From contig NC_086172.1 in NCBI RefSeq assembly GCF_023053635.1, positions 120,565,681 through 120,629,680 of the forward strand: a stretch of 64,000 nt of DNA, read 5' to 3'. This DNA comes from Elgaria multicarinata webbii. Lineage: Eukaryota; Chordata; Lepidosauria; Squamata; Anguidae. This document shows positions 33,270 to 45,599 of this stretch, in pieces (position 1 is the first letter of the stretch; each line of letters starts with the position of its first letter). The notes below the pieces were generated by a model. That model saw only the letters and a list, made by a program, of their open reading frames with translations, had not been told where the DNA came from and did no database searches. The translations under genes were made by a program, and so were the position numbers.

Positions 33270-35154
33270 ATAGGTAGGATGGGAATGATGGGAAAGGACT
33301 TTGGCTTGTGGGTCTACTTTTTTCTCCCCCCCCCCACTCCTTTTTAATATAACCGCAAGGTCCACTAATCAGAGCCAGGTGCAAAATGATGGTGGCGATG
33401 GGGCAATGCACTCAATAAGACATCTGAGTTACTATAGATCAGAGATTCTAATACAAAATTCTCAAAGCATCTGGTAGAGCTTCACAAAGATCTAGTCAAA
33501 AGTAACTAGCTACTACTTGTACCTTACAGGAGAGATAAACTAAGGCAAAACGATACAAAATTAGCGCAAGAGCAATCATAGCAGATTTTTTTAGAAACCC
33601 TCAAAACGTATGATTTTACTTGCTGCTGTTTAGCTATTGGGAGTCAGAAACCCTTACCAATCTATTGCAAATCACCCAGAGCACCACTGGTCAAAACAAC
33701 TCCAGATTGCCTATGACTGATAGCAGGTGCAATTTGGAAAGAAATGTTAACTACAAGATCTTCCTTTCTTTCCCCCCAGGCAGTGGTGATCAAAGAGTTA
33801 ACTCTGACCCTCCTGTCTGTTTGCCTGGCTATTGTAATGGGGCATCCATTGTACAAAAGCCTTTCAGCTGCAAATTCCAATCTCAGCTGGATGCAGCTGT
33901 TGGCCTTTGGCTGCCTCTCTTGGGATGCAAGATGTAGAACTCCTGGTCAAGCAAGAGAACTGGGAAGGATTTGGTATTTGTCCCTTTTAGGTGCGGGAAG
34001 CCCTGATCTGTGCAGCTGTCTACACCATTCAGCATGAATAATTTCCTTCTCCAAGCCCTTCCCTAAGGGTTGCTGTCCTCTGTTCTCCTTAGGTGCCTCC
34101 GCCTTACCTCTCATTAGTGCAGGGCCTGGCATGTCAGCTGGAGGCACTCTGGCTTTCTCCTGAGCCTTGATGGGATTTGTCAAGACCCTTTCCCTTTTCT
34201 TCCTGTTTATTGAACTTTGAAACAAAAGGAACCGCAGGAAGAAAGGGACCTAAGAGTGGGGTTGAGTCAGGAAAGAACAAGATATTGAAGACATTCTGAT
34301 CCCCCTATTCTCTCACAAGAGCTGAAGGGGTAGAGGAGTGGCTGAAATTGGTGTCAAAATTCTTTTCTCTAGGCAGGCAATGCTTGGGACTGGGGTGGAG
34401 GGTGGGCACACAATGTGAGCTTTTGAAAAGTTCAGCCTGGGCTAGTGAACAGTTGCCTGCAAAAACTGCTGAGTGATGCTCTGATTTTGACACTGTGGGT
34501 TCAAGCAAAACAATTGTCTTGAGGCACAGACTATTGTAATGACTCCTGGCTAGAGCTAGAAATGCAGAGTATTGTTTTTACTAATGGAAGAAAAGACAAC
34601 AAATTGTAAAGTCCCTAATGGATTTCGAATTGCCACTATTTTTATTACTTCATTTGAGTGTGCTCTGGTGTTGCTTGTACCAGGAAAGCCCTCTGGTCTT
34701 ATCAGCAAGTTAACTAGCCAGGCCCAGAGTTCTGATGGCTCCTGCCTACTCAGCAACAAGATAACCCCACTCCCCTTCAGCTTCAACACTTAGCTAGCTA
34801 AGAGAACTGAACAAGTGCTTTCTGTGCAGCAAACCTTCCCCTCAGAAACCTCACCTGGTTTGCAGCAGGATGTTATCACAGAAGAGATGTTATCACAGAA
34901 GGCAATTTAGGAGCTCTGCTTTTGCATAGGCGAAGCAGCTGTGCAGATGGGAGTGCATGCTGACCTCACTCCTGTTTTGAGCAAAAGTTCCCCCCTTCTC
35001 CTCTAGCCCCTCCTTCCACCTTGCATCTCAAGCTTCTTTATATTCTTCATGGGGGGTGGGGGTGGGGGAGGGGAGGCAAGCAAGTGTTGAAGGAGGTTCT
35101 TTTAGTGGCAGACTTTGTTTTCTGAATCCTTAGCTAATGACCATTAAGAAACAT

Positions 35155-35156
<2 letters not shown>
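33270..35156. other. Intergenic, nothing recognised
   Basis: No exon, RNA gene or clear repeat recognised. Confidence 0.4.

Positions 35157-35196
<40 letters not shown>
35157..35196. repeat. (AT)n microsatellite
   Basis: About twenty AT units. Confidence 0.95.
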
Positions 35197-35200
<4 letters not shown>

Positions 35201-35871
35201 TGATGATGTCTTGTCCACTATCCTTTTTTAGTGCCTTCCCTAAAACAATTGGCATCGTTTGTCAAATACTGTTCTGCTTGTATTTCATGGCCATTGGGCA
35301 CTATTGTTCACAATATTTCTCTGTGCGAGATCCAGCTCCATTTAATCCCTCCAAAGCACCTAATTGCCTATACCAAGATCTAATGTGGATAGCTCTGTAG
35401 TTGGGATGAATTTAGTCATCCAGAATATGCATTCGTAGGTGAAAGAACTTGTGTAGATATACTACTTTCTGTTGTTAAGAAGCTGAAATAACTTCTCAGC
35501 AGTTAAGAAAAAAATGGACAATATGAAACTAAGGATTATTAAGTACTCACCGCATATAAAAATTAAATAAATGTTAGTACTAATCCTGCACTTCTTAATC
35601 CACTGTTAGAGGCAAATATAGCCAAGCCCAAAGCAGTACTAGTCTTCCATTTTTGCCAAACTATGCACATGGGCTTATTTATTTATTTTAAAAAATGCTG
35701 TCCTTTTGCCCTGCATATGCATGTCTTTCTTTCCCAAAGAAATTACTACAAAGAAGGCATATTGACTCAAGAAGTATCTTATATGACCCTGCAGAGAATA
35801 TTGATTTAGCCATTTATATATTGTCCATCCCATGCTCAGGATGGTTAACAACCAGAATAATAGAACATTTA

Positions 35872-36378
35872 GAGCCTGTTCAGATGCGCATGGAGGGTTG
35901 TGTGAGTAGGGGAACCAGAGGAAGGGGAGAGGTAACCAAACCACGCTGCACCCCTTCCGTTGTGAGATCACTTATTCTCGCATAACCACGCATTCCGCTA
36001 TCCTCAGCACTCCAAACAGGCAGGGCAGCAGCATCTCTTTTGGGAAATGGGAAAAAAAATGACTGCCAACCATAGGGACAGTCCACAGTGGCAAGATCAT
36101 CATCAAACATGGTGGTTGCTCCTACCGGCGGACTTTATGGTTGATGCTATTTATTTATTTTCTGCTGAAACGGGCAGAATTACCCATGGGGATTCCTGTC
36201 ACATGACACCAGAACCGCCATGAAAGCCCACTAACCATTTGCAGAAGATGGGTAACAGGCATGGGTACTCTGTCCATCATGAGGAGGGAATTCTACCATC
36301 ATACAAAATGCTAACCCTCTGCGGGCTGCGTTTTTGAGCGATCCACAGTAGGCTACCGTGTTATCTGAACAGGTCCTC
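35872..36378. mobile_element. Harbinger-like MITE, about 500 bp
   Basis: Left end GAGCCTGTTCAGATGCGCA; right end GTTATCTGAACAGGTCCTC. The ends are inverted repeats around TCTGAACAGG. The GTTGTG/CATAACCACGC blocks inside resemble the palindromic families. No coding capacity. Confidence 0.6.
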
Positions 36379-36529
36379 AGACTAAAAGACAAGTTGCTTA
36401 CTTTTCACTGGGCACAGTTTCAGTACAGAAGCCCTCTTTGTATGGAATTATTCATTGGTTGACAATACCAAGACTTGATACTTCACCATTTTACAGTGTA
36501 ATTCTATGCATGTTTACTTGTAGGTTACA

Positions 36530-36870
36530 TTTAACAAGTTTGCATGACACAGGGGTGGTTAGTAAGCCATGGTGGCTTGTTAACCACCCGCAAGTGTGCC
36601 GGTTGCATGCCAACCTAATTAACCCCGCTGGGTGTGGCTTGTGTTGACATCCAAACCCAGTGAGGTTGGTTGGTTCAGCTGGTTTACAAACCACCCAGAA
36701 CCCATGGCCTGTAGTAGGGTTGCTGGGTGCTTTGTTAACCACCCCAGCCACCAATTTTGCCAGTTTTGGACATCACAAAAAGCTGCGCCCAGTGAGGTTA
36801 ATCAGGTAAATTGGATGGCAAACAGCTGGCACGCACTGTGGCTTATTAACCACCTTCGTGCTGTGCAAAC
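36530..36870. mobile_element. Palindromic MITE with GGTTAACC-like blocks
   Basis: AGTTTGCATGACACAGGGGT, GCCATGGTGGCTTGTTAACC and GACATCCAAACCCAGTGAGG are paired with ACTGTGGCTTATTAACCACC and GTGCAAACTGG. Related in style to 49885. Confidence 0.55.
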
Positions 36871-37515
36871 TGGTCCACTGTGTTCAATGGGACTTACTCC
36901 CCGGTAAGTTTGTATTGGATTGCAGTCTTAATCATCATGTGAAATTGATACAGATACAAGCCAAATATTTCCCACATAGACTTTGGAGCTTTTGGTCACT
37001 ATAAAGAGGCCCTGCTGCATTTTTTTCTTTACAGCCTTTTTATAGAAGGTTTTCCCTTTCAAACCATATGGAAGGAAAGGATCCTTTCACAATGGATTTG
37101 TTTCCTCATTTGTTTCACAGCAACTTCTGGGTTAGGCAGCCCGATCCTACATAAATCAGCTCAGCAGGCTGTAAAATGCATGGGCCACTCAGTTGTGGTT
37201 TCCGATTCCATCATCACTTCATTTGGATTTATGATCTGTTTTGCTTTCTGCTGTTAATTTCCCCACCCCTTTATCCATCCTTTCCAGTCCCCATGCAGCA
37301 ACATGCCCCTGTGGGTGTCTATGGAGACTGTTTTTAGCAACAGGCACTGCTGAGCTCTTGATGCTGCCCTCTGCCTCAAGGACAAGCTGAGACAAATAGG
37401 AAGAGTTTCTGCCTGGCATACTTTTTTGGGTTTTGGTTGTTACATGTAGTCAGAGCTGCATCCAGTTTTAAAACAAAAACTTGCAATTTGATGCATGTGG
37501 AATATAGTATATGCT

Positions 37516-37556
37516 ATTAGGAAGAGTCGGAAGCGACTGAATGAATAAACAACAAA
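37516..37556 (+). mobile_element. BovB/RTE LINE or Sauria-type SINE tail
   Basis: TAGGAAGAGTCGGAAGCGAC followed by TGAATGAATAAACAACAAA is the characteristic 3' end of BovB/RTE elements. Only the tail is left. Confidence 0.7.
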
Positions 37557-37689
37557 TTAGGAGGTACCCGAGAATCATACCTCTCCTACACACCCAGACC
37601 CTGACCTCATGGTTTGAAGGATATAATTAGAAATGTGAAGGTAGAGAATGCAAACATTAACAATGTGAAGCAGAAGTGTCTTTGGGTTC

Positions 37690-37925
37690 TTTCTGTTTGT
37701 TTGAAATATTTTTAGCCCATCTTTCTGGACAAAAGTCCTCTCGGCAGTGAACAATAATACAGACATATAATTACAATAATATAACATTGAACTTAAATGT
37801 TAAAATTCCAGAAGGCCAAACATAAACAACTAAAATATGATCCAGCAATCGCAAAACGACTTTCACAAAGTATTGCAATAAAATCACAGGTATGTCAGAT
37901 AAAATCGTATCAATTAAAAGCCAGT
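37690..37925 (-). mobile_element. LINE 3' tail, decayed
   Basis: ATATTTTTAGCCCATCTTTC, AAAGTCCTCTCGGCAGTGAA and an A-rich following stretch resemble the antisense L2/CR1 tail at 12361. Clade uncertain. Confidence 0.4.
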
Positions 37926-40317
37926 TGAAATAGTTTCTTTTAACTTGCACATATCATTGAAACACAACAATTGTTATTCATTACCAACCCCTCCCTCTTC
38001 CAAGAAAAACCACCAACGTCTCTAAAAAAAACCCTCAAATACGTTGAGAATAATATGTATAAGTGAATAAGAGTGTGCAAAGTTGAAACTCTTTTATTCA
38101 GGAGACTTGAATAGCCTTTTTTAGTCCATGAGCTGCCTTTGTGTCTTACCTTTCCTATTCTTATTAATATTACATTTAATTTAGATTGTTCTTTGACAAA
38201 AATTCTTCAAGAAGGCTTACAACTAATTTTTAAAAATATCATCCACCCATGAACACAAGTATATATACAATAAGCAATTAAATTGCTTAATGTAATATTT
38301 CATTTTTAAAAAAATGATGTCTGACTAACCCTTTATAATCTATGTGCTCTTCTCTTTTGAATGCTAAAAGATGGTAGTCAAACACTGCAGAATTTAGAGG
38401 TTTAAAGCGTCACAGCTGCAATACTTGCCACAATTTTTCTTCACTGAGGTCATGCCTCATCCAGTACGGTGCAATATCTTACTGCTAGCAGCATATATGA
38501 TATTAGTGGTTCTTCAGAGCAACAGATCTTTCAGAAAGAGGTGCAGTAGAAATATTGATGCAGATAAACCCAACTTTTGTTTAACGTATTCTGTTTTATA
38601 ATTTTGTTCTGGCTACTACTAGTAATATTGATTGTGTATCTCTATTACTCTTTCTGAGGATGAGTGTGTGTGCCAAAATATAGCAAGATTAAGCTGCCTG
38701 ATTCCTCAAGTACTAAGGTAATCATCTTCCCTGATATACTGTAGCACACTTTGTTACAATAGCACCATGGGATGAATCCACAGAAAAGCAGCTCTGTATA
38801 TTGAATCCAGTTTGGAAAGTTTGAAGATAAAAACCTGTAACAGCTGCTGCAAACTGGTCTATACTGAATTCTTCTGCTTTTTGCTCCAGCAGAACACAAG
38901 TTTTGCAGAGTCTCTTTTCTGATCTCTTTGCTCACCTTGATTGAAGCTGTTTTGAGTTGACTTGTAGGACCTACTCCTATATATAACGTCATTAGCCTGG
39001 TCATCAGCCACTGTCTGTGAAACAGCCACCCTTGGCGTGGGAAGTACTAAAGAGCTATGCAGTGCTGTTAGCATCAACTACTTTTCTTCTTGCCCTATTT
39101 TTAGTGTGGTTGCTTCTCTTTAGGCCGAAGTGGAGACTTGTGTATTGCTAGGATACTACAGTGCCATAAATAACTGTGCCCAAAGTTGACACTGGGTGGG
39201 TGGCTGACATTCACTGCATTGTGTATTTGTGCCAGTGCACATGCAAATATGTGAACACCAACTGTGGCTGTTATCCATCTTTGTCTCATGTATCGTGTTG
39301 TCAGCTGTAACACTGTAATTTGGGACATTGTGGGCAGTTTGCATTCCAAGGTGATTTCTCTATATTTTATTTTAAGGAGAAGCCACCAATGCTGGTTGTT
39401 TAAAACAATTGTTTGTGTCCTTCAAGCCACAGTTCTAAATGTGAGCATAATTCCCATCCTGAATGGCAGTTTTGAATGTTGCTGATGCTGTGTGCACATG
39501 TGTGTAATTGCCAGGCACTGGATAATTAACCTCTGTCCTTCTCCATATTAAGGTGAGCTATTTGAGGTCATCTGCATAAATATGCTAGGTGTTGCCCCAC
39601 CCCCCACCCCTTAAAGGCAAGAGTAATGATTATGGTGCAAGTAAGCAGAAAAAGCTGAATATAGTGGAAGGAGCCATGTGCAGAGGAGGGGTTATGCTAT
39701 ATACATTGACTAGGGAGTGTGTTAGTAAACTTTTAGAAGCAAGAATAGAGGCGTAAGGTAGGCTTGCAAAATACCAGTCCTGGTCAGTCCTTTCATTCTT
39801 CAAGAGTACTGAAATGCGAGGAACTACCCTTGTTGAACTTTATCCCCATTACAGAGCTGCAAAGTAATGAAGGGGTGGTAGGGGGAGAGGTTGCCCCTGC
39901 CAAACTTTCCCTTACCCCATAAGTACTGGCCTAGGAGCCTGTCAGTCCTACCCATAGGGGCACAGGGCGTATGTGTGTGAATTGGGGGTTGTTCCGGGCT
40001 AGTATCTGGGCAGCATAAGAAATGGGGCATCCTGATCAAGAGCTATGGCCTACATCTCCTTTCCTTGGATAATTTATTTAGGGCCAACATGGCATTATTT
40101 TAAAAAGTACATATCTGTTTTCGAGGTTTCATGACTAAAATCTAGGCAAGCCACCTGTCCTGAAATTTATGTATGAATGTGTGCCTTTCTTCCATATAGG
40201 GTAGCCGCTTCTGCATTACCAAAAAAAGAGGAAATGCATCACCACTGCCTTTATACAAATCTATGGTGCAACCATCCCCATCCACTTTTCCTTGTGTGTC
40301 ATGTCTTTTTTTAGAAT
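37926..40317. other. Intergenic, nothing recognised
   Basis: AT-rich. Minus-strand open stretches near 38645-39077 show no known domain. No gene recognised. Confidence 0.4.
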
Positions 40318-40428
40318 GTAAGCCTGAGGGTAGGGACTGTCTTCTTTATTGATACATTGTAAGCCGCTCTGAGAGCCTTTTGGCTGAGGTGCGGGATAAA
40401 AATACTCTAAATAAATAAATAAATAACC
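40318..40428 (+). mobile_element. L2/CR1-like LINE tail
   Basis: GTAAGCCTGAGGGTAGGGAC, GTAAGCCGCTCTGAGAGCC and GGGATAAAAATACTCTAAAT, ending in AAATAAATAAATAAATAA, form a typical short 3' UTR end. Confidence 0.7.
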
Positions 40429-40431
40429 ACA

Positions 40432-41040
40432 CTTGGAATATTGTGTACAGTTTTGGTCACCACACCTAAAAAAAGTTATTGTAGAACTGGAAAAAGTGCA
40501 GAAAAGGGCAACTAAAATTAGCAACAGGTTGGAGCATCTCCCCTATGATGGAAGGTTAGAACAGGTGGGATTGTTTAGCTTGAAAAAAAATGGAGAGACC
40601 TGATAGAGGTGTAGAAAATTATGCATGGTGTGGAGAATGTGGATAGGGAGACATTTTTCTCCTCATGAAGCTGATTGGTAGGAGATTCAGGACAGATGAA
40701 AGGAAGTATTTCTTCCCACAGATTGTAGTTAAACTATGAAATTCACTACCGCAAGATGTAGTGATGTCCACCAATTTGGATGGCGTTAAAAGGGGGTTGG
40801 ATAACTTCCTGGAAGAGAAGGCTGTCAATGGCTACTAGTTCTGATGGCCATGTGCTACCTCCAGGATCAGAGGCAGTAAGCCTATATAACCAGTTGCTTG
40901 GGAACATGGGTGAGAAGGTGCTGTTGCACCGTGTCCTACTTGTGGGTCCCTGGCCAAAAGCTGGTTGACCACTGTGTGAACAGAGTGCTAAACTAGATGG
41001 ACCCTTGGTCTGATCTAGCATGGCTCTTCTTATGTTCTTA
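40432..41040 (+). mobile_element. CR1-type LINE 3' part
   Basis: Contains the CR1 RT end region (GTACAGTTTTGGTCACCACA, GAGCATCTCCCCTATGATGG, ATAGAGGTGTAGAAAATTAT) and a long 3' part TTGGATGGCGTTAAAAGGGG to CTGATCTAGCATGGCTCTTC. Internal stops and small gaps show that it is dead. It is the best CR1 copy in the window. Confidence 0.85.
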
Positions 41041-41170
41041 AAAGCAAAGACAAAAGAGGACACTGATTTGCATATGCTAATTTGTATGTATAGATGCAAA
41101 TTTAGAAATGAAATGATTTAAAATGGAACTATAATACATCTCACCAATGTAAGGAAGACTGATGTGTGCC

Positions 41171-41411
41171 TATTTATTTATTGCATTTATATCCTTCCTT
41201 TTTTCCTCCAAGGAACCCAAGGCAGTGTACATTATCCTCTTCCTCTTCTCCATTTTTATCCTCACAACAACAACCCTGTGAGGTAGACTGGGCTGAAAGT
41301 GTGTGACTGGCCCAAAGTCACCCAGTGAGCTTACATGGCCGAGTGGGGACTAGAACCCGGATCTCCCGACTCCCAGTCCAACACTTTAGCCACTACACCA
41401 CACAGTCTCTC
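41171..41411 (-). mobile_element. MIR/CORE-like SINE
   Basis: Full antisense copy: TTGCATTTATATCCTTCCTT tail, CCCAAAGTCACCCAGTGAGC CORE, and ACACTTTAGCCACTACACCA head. Confidence 0.85.
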
Positions 41412-41677
41412 TGTTGATGTGCAGCTTCAGGGCCCCAACACTCCCTCTTGTCTGATGGTTCTTGATCTTGGACTCGAGAGCCCTTCAAATAGAGTTCTAT
41501 CCTCTGTAAAGTAGGACACATGGCTACTGTACTTCAATTTTATTTTGAATTTGAATATCTTTATCTTGTACAAGGTCAGTAGTAGGCATGAGATGCTTTA
41601 GATATCACTAAGGTTGCCTTAGATGCCTGACTCTTTAAGAGCTCCAAAGCACTAAAAGAAAAAGCAGCTGCTGTGTC

Positions 41678-42020
41678 AGGACAGATGAAAGGAATTACTT
41701 CTTCACATACTTAAACTATGGAATTTACTACCCCAAGTAATTCTGCAAATTGGCCATGAATTTGGATGGCTTTAAAAGGGGTTGGATAAATACCTGGAGG
41801 AGAAGGCTATCAATAACTGCTAGTCCTGATGGCTATATGTTACCTCTAGTATCAGGACCAGTATGCCTATGTACACCAGTTGTTGGGGAACATGGGCAGG
41901 AGGGTGCTGTTGCACTCGTGACTTGCTTGTGGGTTTCCCTTGAGCAGCTGGCTGGCCACTGTGTGAAGAGAATGCTGGACTATATGGTCCTTGGTCTGAT
42001 CCAGCAGGGCTCCTCTTAGG
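41678..42020 (+). mobile_element. CR1-type LINE 3' part, second copy
   Basis: Starts CAGGACAGATGAAAGGAATT, then GAATTTGGATGGCTTTAAAA, CTAGTCCTGATGGCTATATG and CCTTGGTCTGATCCAGCAGG. It parallels 40660-41030. Confidence 0.85.
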
Positions 42021-42300
42021 TGTCTTCTGGTCAACCCTCTTGATCAGTGGGGGGCGGGGGGTGGGTGGGCGATGAAGGGACTGGGGAGCAACTGCACCGG
42101 GGCTGTGTACTACTGCCTGCAAGTTGAGGACCTGGCACCTGTACGCATTGACAGGAATAGTTCTGCTATTTTAACCTAAGATTAAATACTCAAAATGTGT
42201 GGATTTTATTACTTTTATAGATGGCGCTTTACAAAGACAGACCCCATGAAAACAAAGGTTGTGTCACAAATATACAGAAAAAGGAAGAGGAGCTAATGGC

Positions 42301-42340
<40 letters not shown>
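42301..42340. repeat. (TAA)n microsatellite
   Basis: About thirteen TAA units. Confidence 0.95.
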
Positions 42341-42800
42341 TTCTTACCTGCCTCTCCATTTTGATCAAGGCAAACAGTAAATATAAAAGAAGAACCTAGT
42401 TTCCACATTTCATGATGTAGACTTGAACTGCAAAAATAAACATTGCCCCCCCCGCAGCCCCATGACTCAATAAGCAATAAAATAATCCAATTTTTGACAC
42501 TTGCAGCTGTGTGAAGAATGCCTGCATTTGGTTTTGTCTATGGAGTACAAGTACTGTCATTAAAGGAATTTGAACCACAACTTAGTAGCACAGTCCTATA
42601 AAGAGTTGGGCATACCTAAACCCACTGGTTCAAGGAACGTAGCTATGCTAATTCTGCATAGGATCAAATTGTAGATGGAAGGAAGAAGGATTGCAGGAGT
42701 GGGTGGGTGGGTGGTATTAAAGGCTTCTGCAATTTCTTTGGGAGAGCATAAATTATTCCAGCACATGTTACCTATCCCTTACCACCTAACCTCCTAAATC

Positions 42801-42930
42801 AGGAGTGGGAAATGTGTTGGACTGCAGAAGTGGTTGGACTCATCCCTCACTATGGGCTATGATGGCTAGGATTTTTGGGAGTTGTGATCCAGCAACATCT
42901 GTAGGGCCACACGCTCCTTCCCCACCCTTG
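42801..42930. mobile_element. Palindromic MITE
   Basis: AGGAGTGGGAAATGTGTTGG in the left arm; GTTGTGATCCAGCAACATCT and CCTTCCCCACCCTTGG in the right arm. The centre is ATGGCTAGG. Confidence 0.65.
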
Positions 42931-43485
42931 GTAAACTTCATCATAGAGTTGGAAGGGGTCTAATATAATCTTAAGGAGAAATGGAGGTGGATTTCTAAAA
43001 AAAAGTTTATCAGAAAGCTGCCAAAGAGCAGAAAGCTCTTTGGCTGTATTCCACAAGGATATATAAAACACATAAAGTGAGAGGCTGTTAGCTATAGGGC
43101 AGCAAAACAATAAGCTGTGAATGGTCTTATCTACATCCTTCTAATGGTAAGATGGTAACAAAGAATGTCATTATTAGGAAACCCCTCATCTTGCTGCTCC
43201 CAATGTTTGTCTAAGGCAAGCAAGAAGCTGCTAAGAGAGGATAGATCACAGCCAGGAAAAGCAAAAGGAGCCAATTATATTGTGAAGGAGGATTTTTTCT
43301 TGGGACTGAAGGTGGAGGGTTGGAGAACCTCAAACGCACACACACCCTTTATCTGGTCCCTTCTATTTCCTCCTCTTTCTGTTGGTCCCTGAGATCAGCT
43401 TGAGAGGCCCTTCTCTGCATGCCCCTCCCCCAAATAAAGCTTGGGAAGTGTCAGTAGGGGAAAGGGCCTTTTCTGTGGGAGAATC

Positions 43486-43590
43486 ATAGAATAGTAGAGT
43501 TGGAAGGGGCCTATAAGACCATCAACCCCCTGCTGAATGCAGGAATCCACCTTAAAAGCATACCTGAAAGATGGCTGTCCAGGTGCATAT
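43486..43590 (+). mobile_element. CR1-type repeat (ATAGAGTTGGAAGGGGCC)
   Basis: GAATCATAGAATAGTAGAGT, TGGAAGGGGCCTATAAGACC and CCCTGCTGAATGCAGGAATC are hallmark blocks of sauropsid CR1 3' regions. Related shreds at 42941 and 47673. Confidence 0.75.
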
Positions 43591-43689
43591 GTATGGAACA
43601 CTCTCCTCAAAAAAGCTTGTCTGGCACCAACACAGTCCACCTTTTTGTTGCCAGGCAAAAATATACTTATTTCCCAGGCATTTGGACAG

Positions 43690-43835
43690 TTTGTTGTTTA
43701 TTCGTTCAGTCGTTGACTTCATGGACCAGCCCACGCCAGAGCTTTCTGTCGGCCATTGCCACCCCTAGCTCCCCCAAGGTCAAGTCTGTCACCTCCAGAA
43801 TATCATCCATCCATTGTGGGTTACTTTTGTGATGT
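43690..43835 (-). mobile_element. BovB/RTE LINE 3' end
   Basis: Antisense: TGTTTATTCGTTCAGTCGTT, GACTTCATGGACCAGCCCAC, GCCAGAGCTTTCTGTCGGCC and CCAGAATATCATCCATCCA. On the minus strand this reads DRKLW and GLVHEV-like residues, the usual end of BovB reverse transcriptase. BovB is widespread in squamates. Confidence 0.8.
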
Positions 43836-45599
43836 TAATTCTAGACTGTGAGCCCCCTGGTGTGTGTGGGAAGGTAGGTTTTGTCTATTTGTGGAGGAAC
43901 ACTTCTCATTTTGTTTTTAGCTTATGTTTCTGTGGTATTAATTTCCATTCATATTATGCTGGTTATGGTTTATATTGACTCTATTTTTGTTACATTAATC
44001 ATAGACTTCTGCACTCTGGGTGTAAGTGGTTTCTAGAATGGTTTTTGTGGAAGGCAGCAATGCATAAATTTAATAAAGCATCATCTTAATACTACTATGA
44101 CTGTACTGCAAGCAGCGACTGAGTTTCCACCATCTTGTTTTACTGCGTGTGTAGACCAGGCCTAAGTTCTACTGTTTTCAATGGGGTGGGGGGGCACAAT
44201 GCTCCCAGGTAAAATGAGCGGAAGAGAGCTTCATGTCCCGCGGTGATTTTGCAAAGGAGCACTTGGGAAGGAGTGGATTCTGTACCACGAATATGCCATC
44301 TCCTTTAGAGCCGTTAAAGGAGGAGCTGCATAGCAAACGGACTGAAACTCCCAGGGGCTGCCTGCATTGTTGCAGTTTTGGAATAGAAATAAACGGTCGC
44401 CTTGGGGCAGGCATTTCTGCGTCTCGCCGCGCGTGCACAGGCCCAGCCTACCGCTCAGGGGTATCCTGGGAGTGCTCTGAGCAGGCGTGCCTACACTTGC
44501 TGTACCGGGGCGGGAAGAGAGGAGAGGAGGCTGGTCTTTCTCTCCCCACCTCCACCCCCAGCAATATATTATTTGCGGGCGCTGCTAGCTTCTTCGTGGA
44601 TCCTAGAAAGACTCTTTCCCTGTGCCTCGGGGGCCAGGAGCAGGGGAGTAGTTGCAGGTACAGGCAGCCTCCACATAGTTGGCATTCCAACAGGCTCATC
44701 ACGTCCACCCGCCTAGCTTCACGCCCCCCACCCGCCCCAGGTCCTCAGCACCCGCACCGTGTTGCTGTGTGTAGCCCTCTCGGCTGGAGATGTAGATCCT
44801 TAACGTGTTTCCATCTTTAGTCGCGCGGATTTCCTCCGTATCTTTCCGAGTGCCTCCAGGCCCTTTTATTTTCAAGGAGGGGAGATCTCGGGCCTCCCTG
44901 ATAATTTTGGGAAAGGCTCAGCAGCAACCCCGCTTTGTGGCATTCTTGAGATATCTCTTCCTTGTCCTCTTTTGCATGGTCGCTATCATGCACACGAGCT
45001 TACACTTCTATGCGCGCAGTGAGCATGCTCGAACAGCCAGTCGCTGTGGCTCACCATCTTTACTCAAAAGTGTAAATCCCGTTGAGCTGGGTGGAGCTTA
45101 CTTCTGAGTAAACTTGATGCATGCGATTGGTGTACTAATCACCGTAATTGTAAATACAAGAAGTTGCACAGCTAGGGCTGGACCTTGGGGCCTGTAAAGC
45201 ACCACCCAGGGCCCGGCAGGTGCAGAAGCAAACTCCATTGTATTCCTGTAGTCATGATGATACTATGATTTAAGTGAGATTAACATGTAAAGTTGCACAT
45301 GCTGAAAGTATTTCTTTTTTTAATCAGTGTTGGCAAACAGTTTTGTGTGGCTGTTCGAACATATCAGGGATGTAGAAGCAGTTGTAAAACATGGAATGGC
45401 AGTGGGGGAGGGGAGAGAGAAATGTTAGTTGCCTGCTTACAGATGGCCACCTCAAGCGGGCTGCATATAAGACCATTGAGCCCAGCGTCCAAAATTACTT
45501 AGCTGCACCACTGGTCACAAGAAGGCATATGTTTAATTCTAAAGGGCATAAGAGGGACCTGGATGGTCTAGGGTATGTGAGTGGGATCGTATCCCCAGC
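43836..45599. other. Intergenic upstream of the CpG island
   Basis: GC rises from about 44.2 kb. An open plus-strand stretch of 195 codons at 44233-44820 has no recognisable domain and a composition like GC-rich non-coding DNA. I do not call it a gene. Confidence 0.4.

Noticed and set aside
44233-44820. 195-codon open frame on the plus strand
   Set aside because: No recognisable domain, no splice or polyA context, GC-rich region next to a CpG island.
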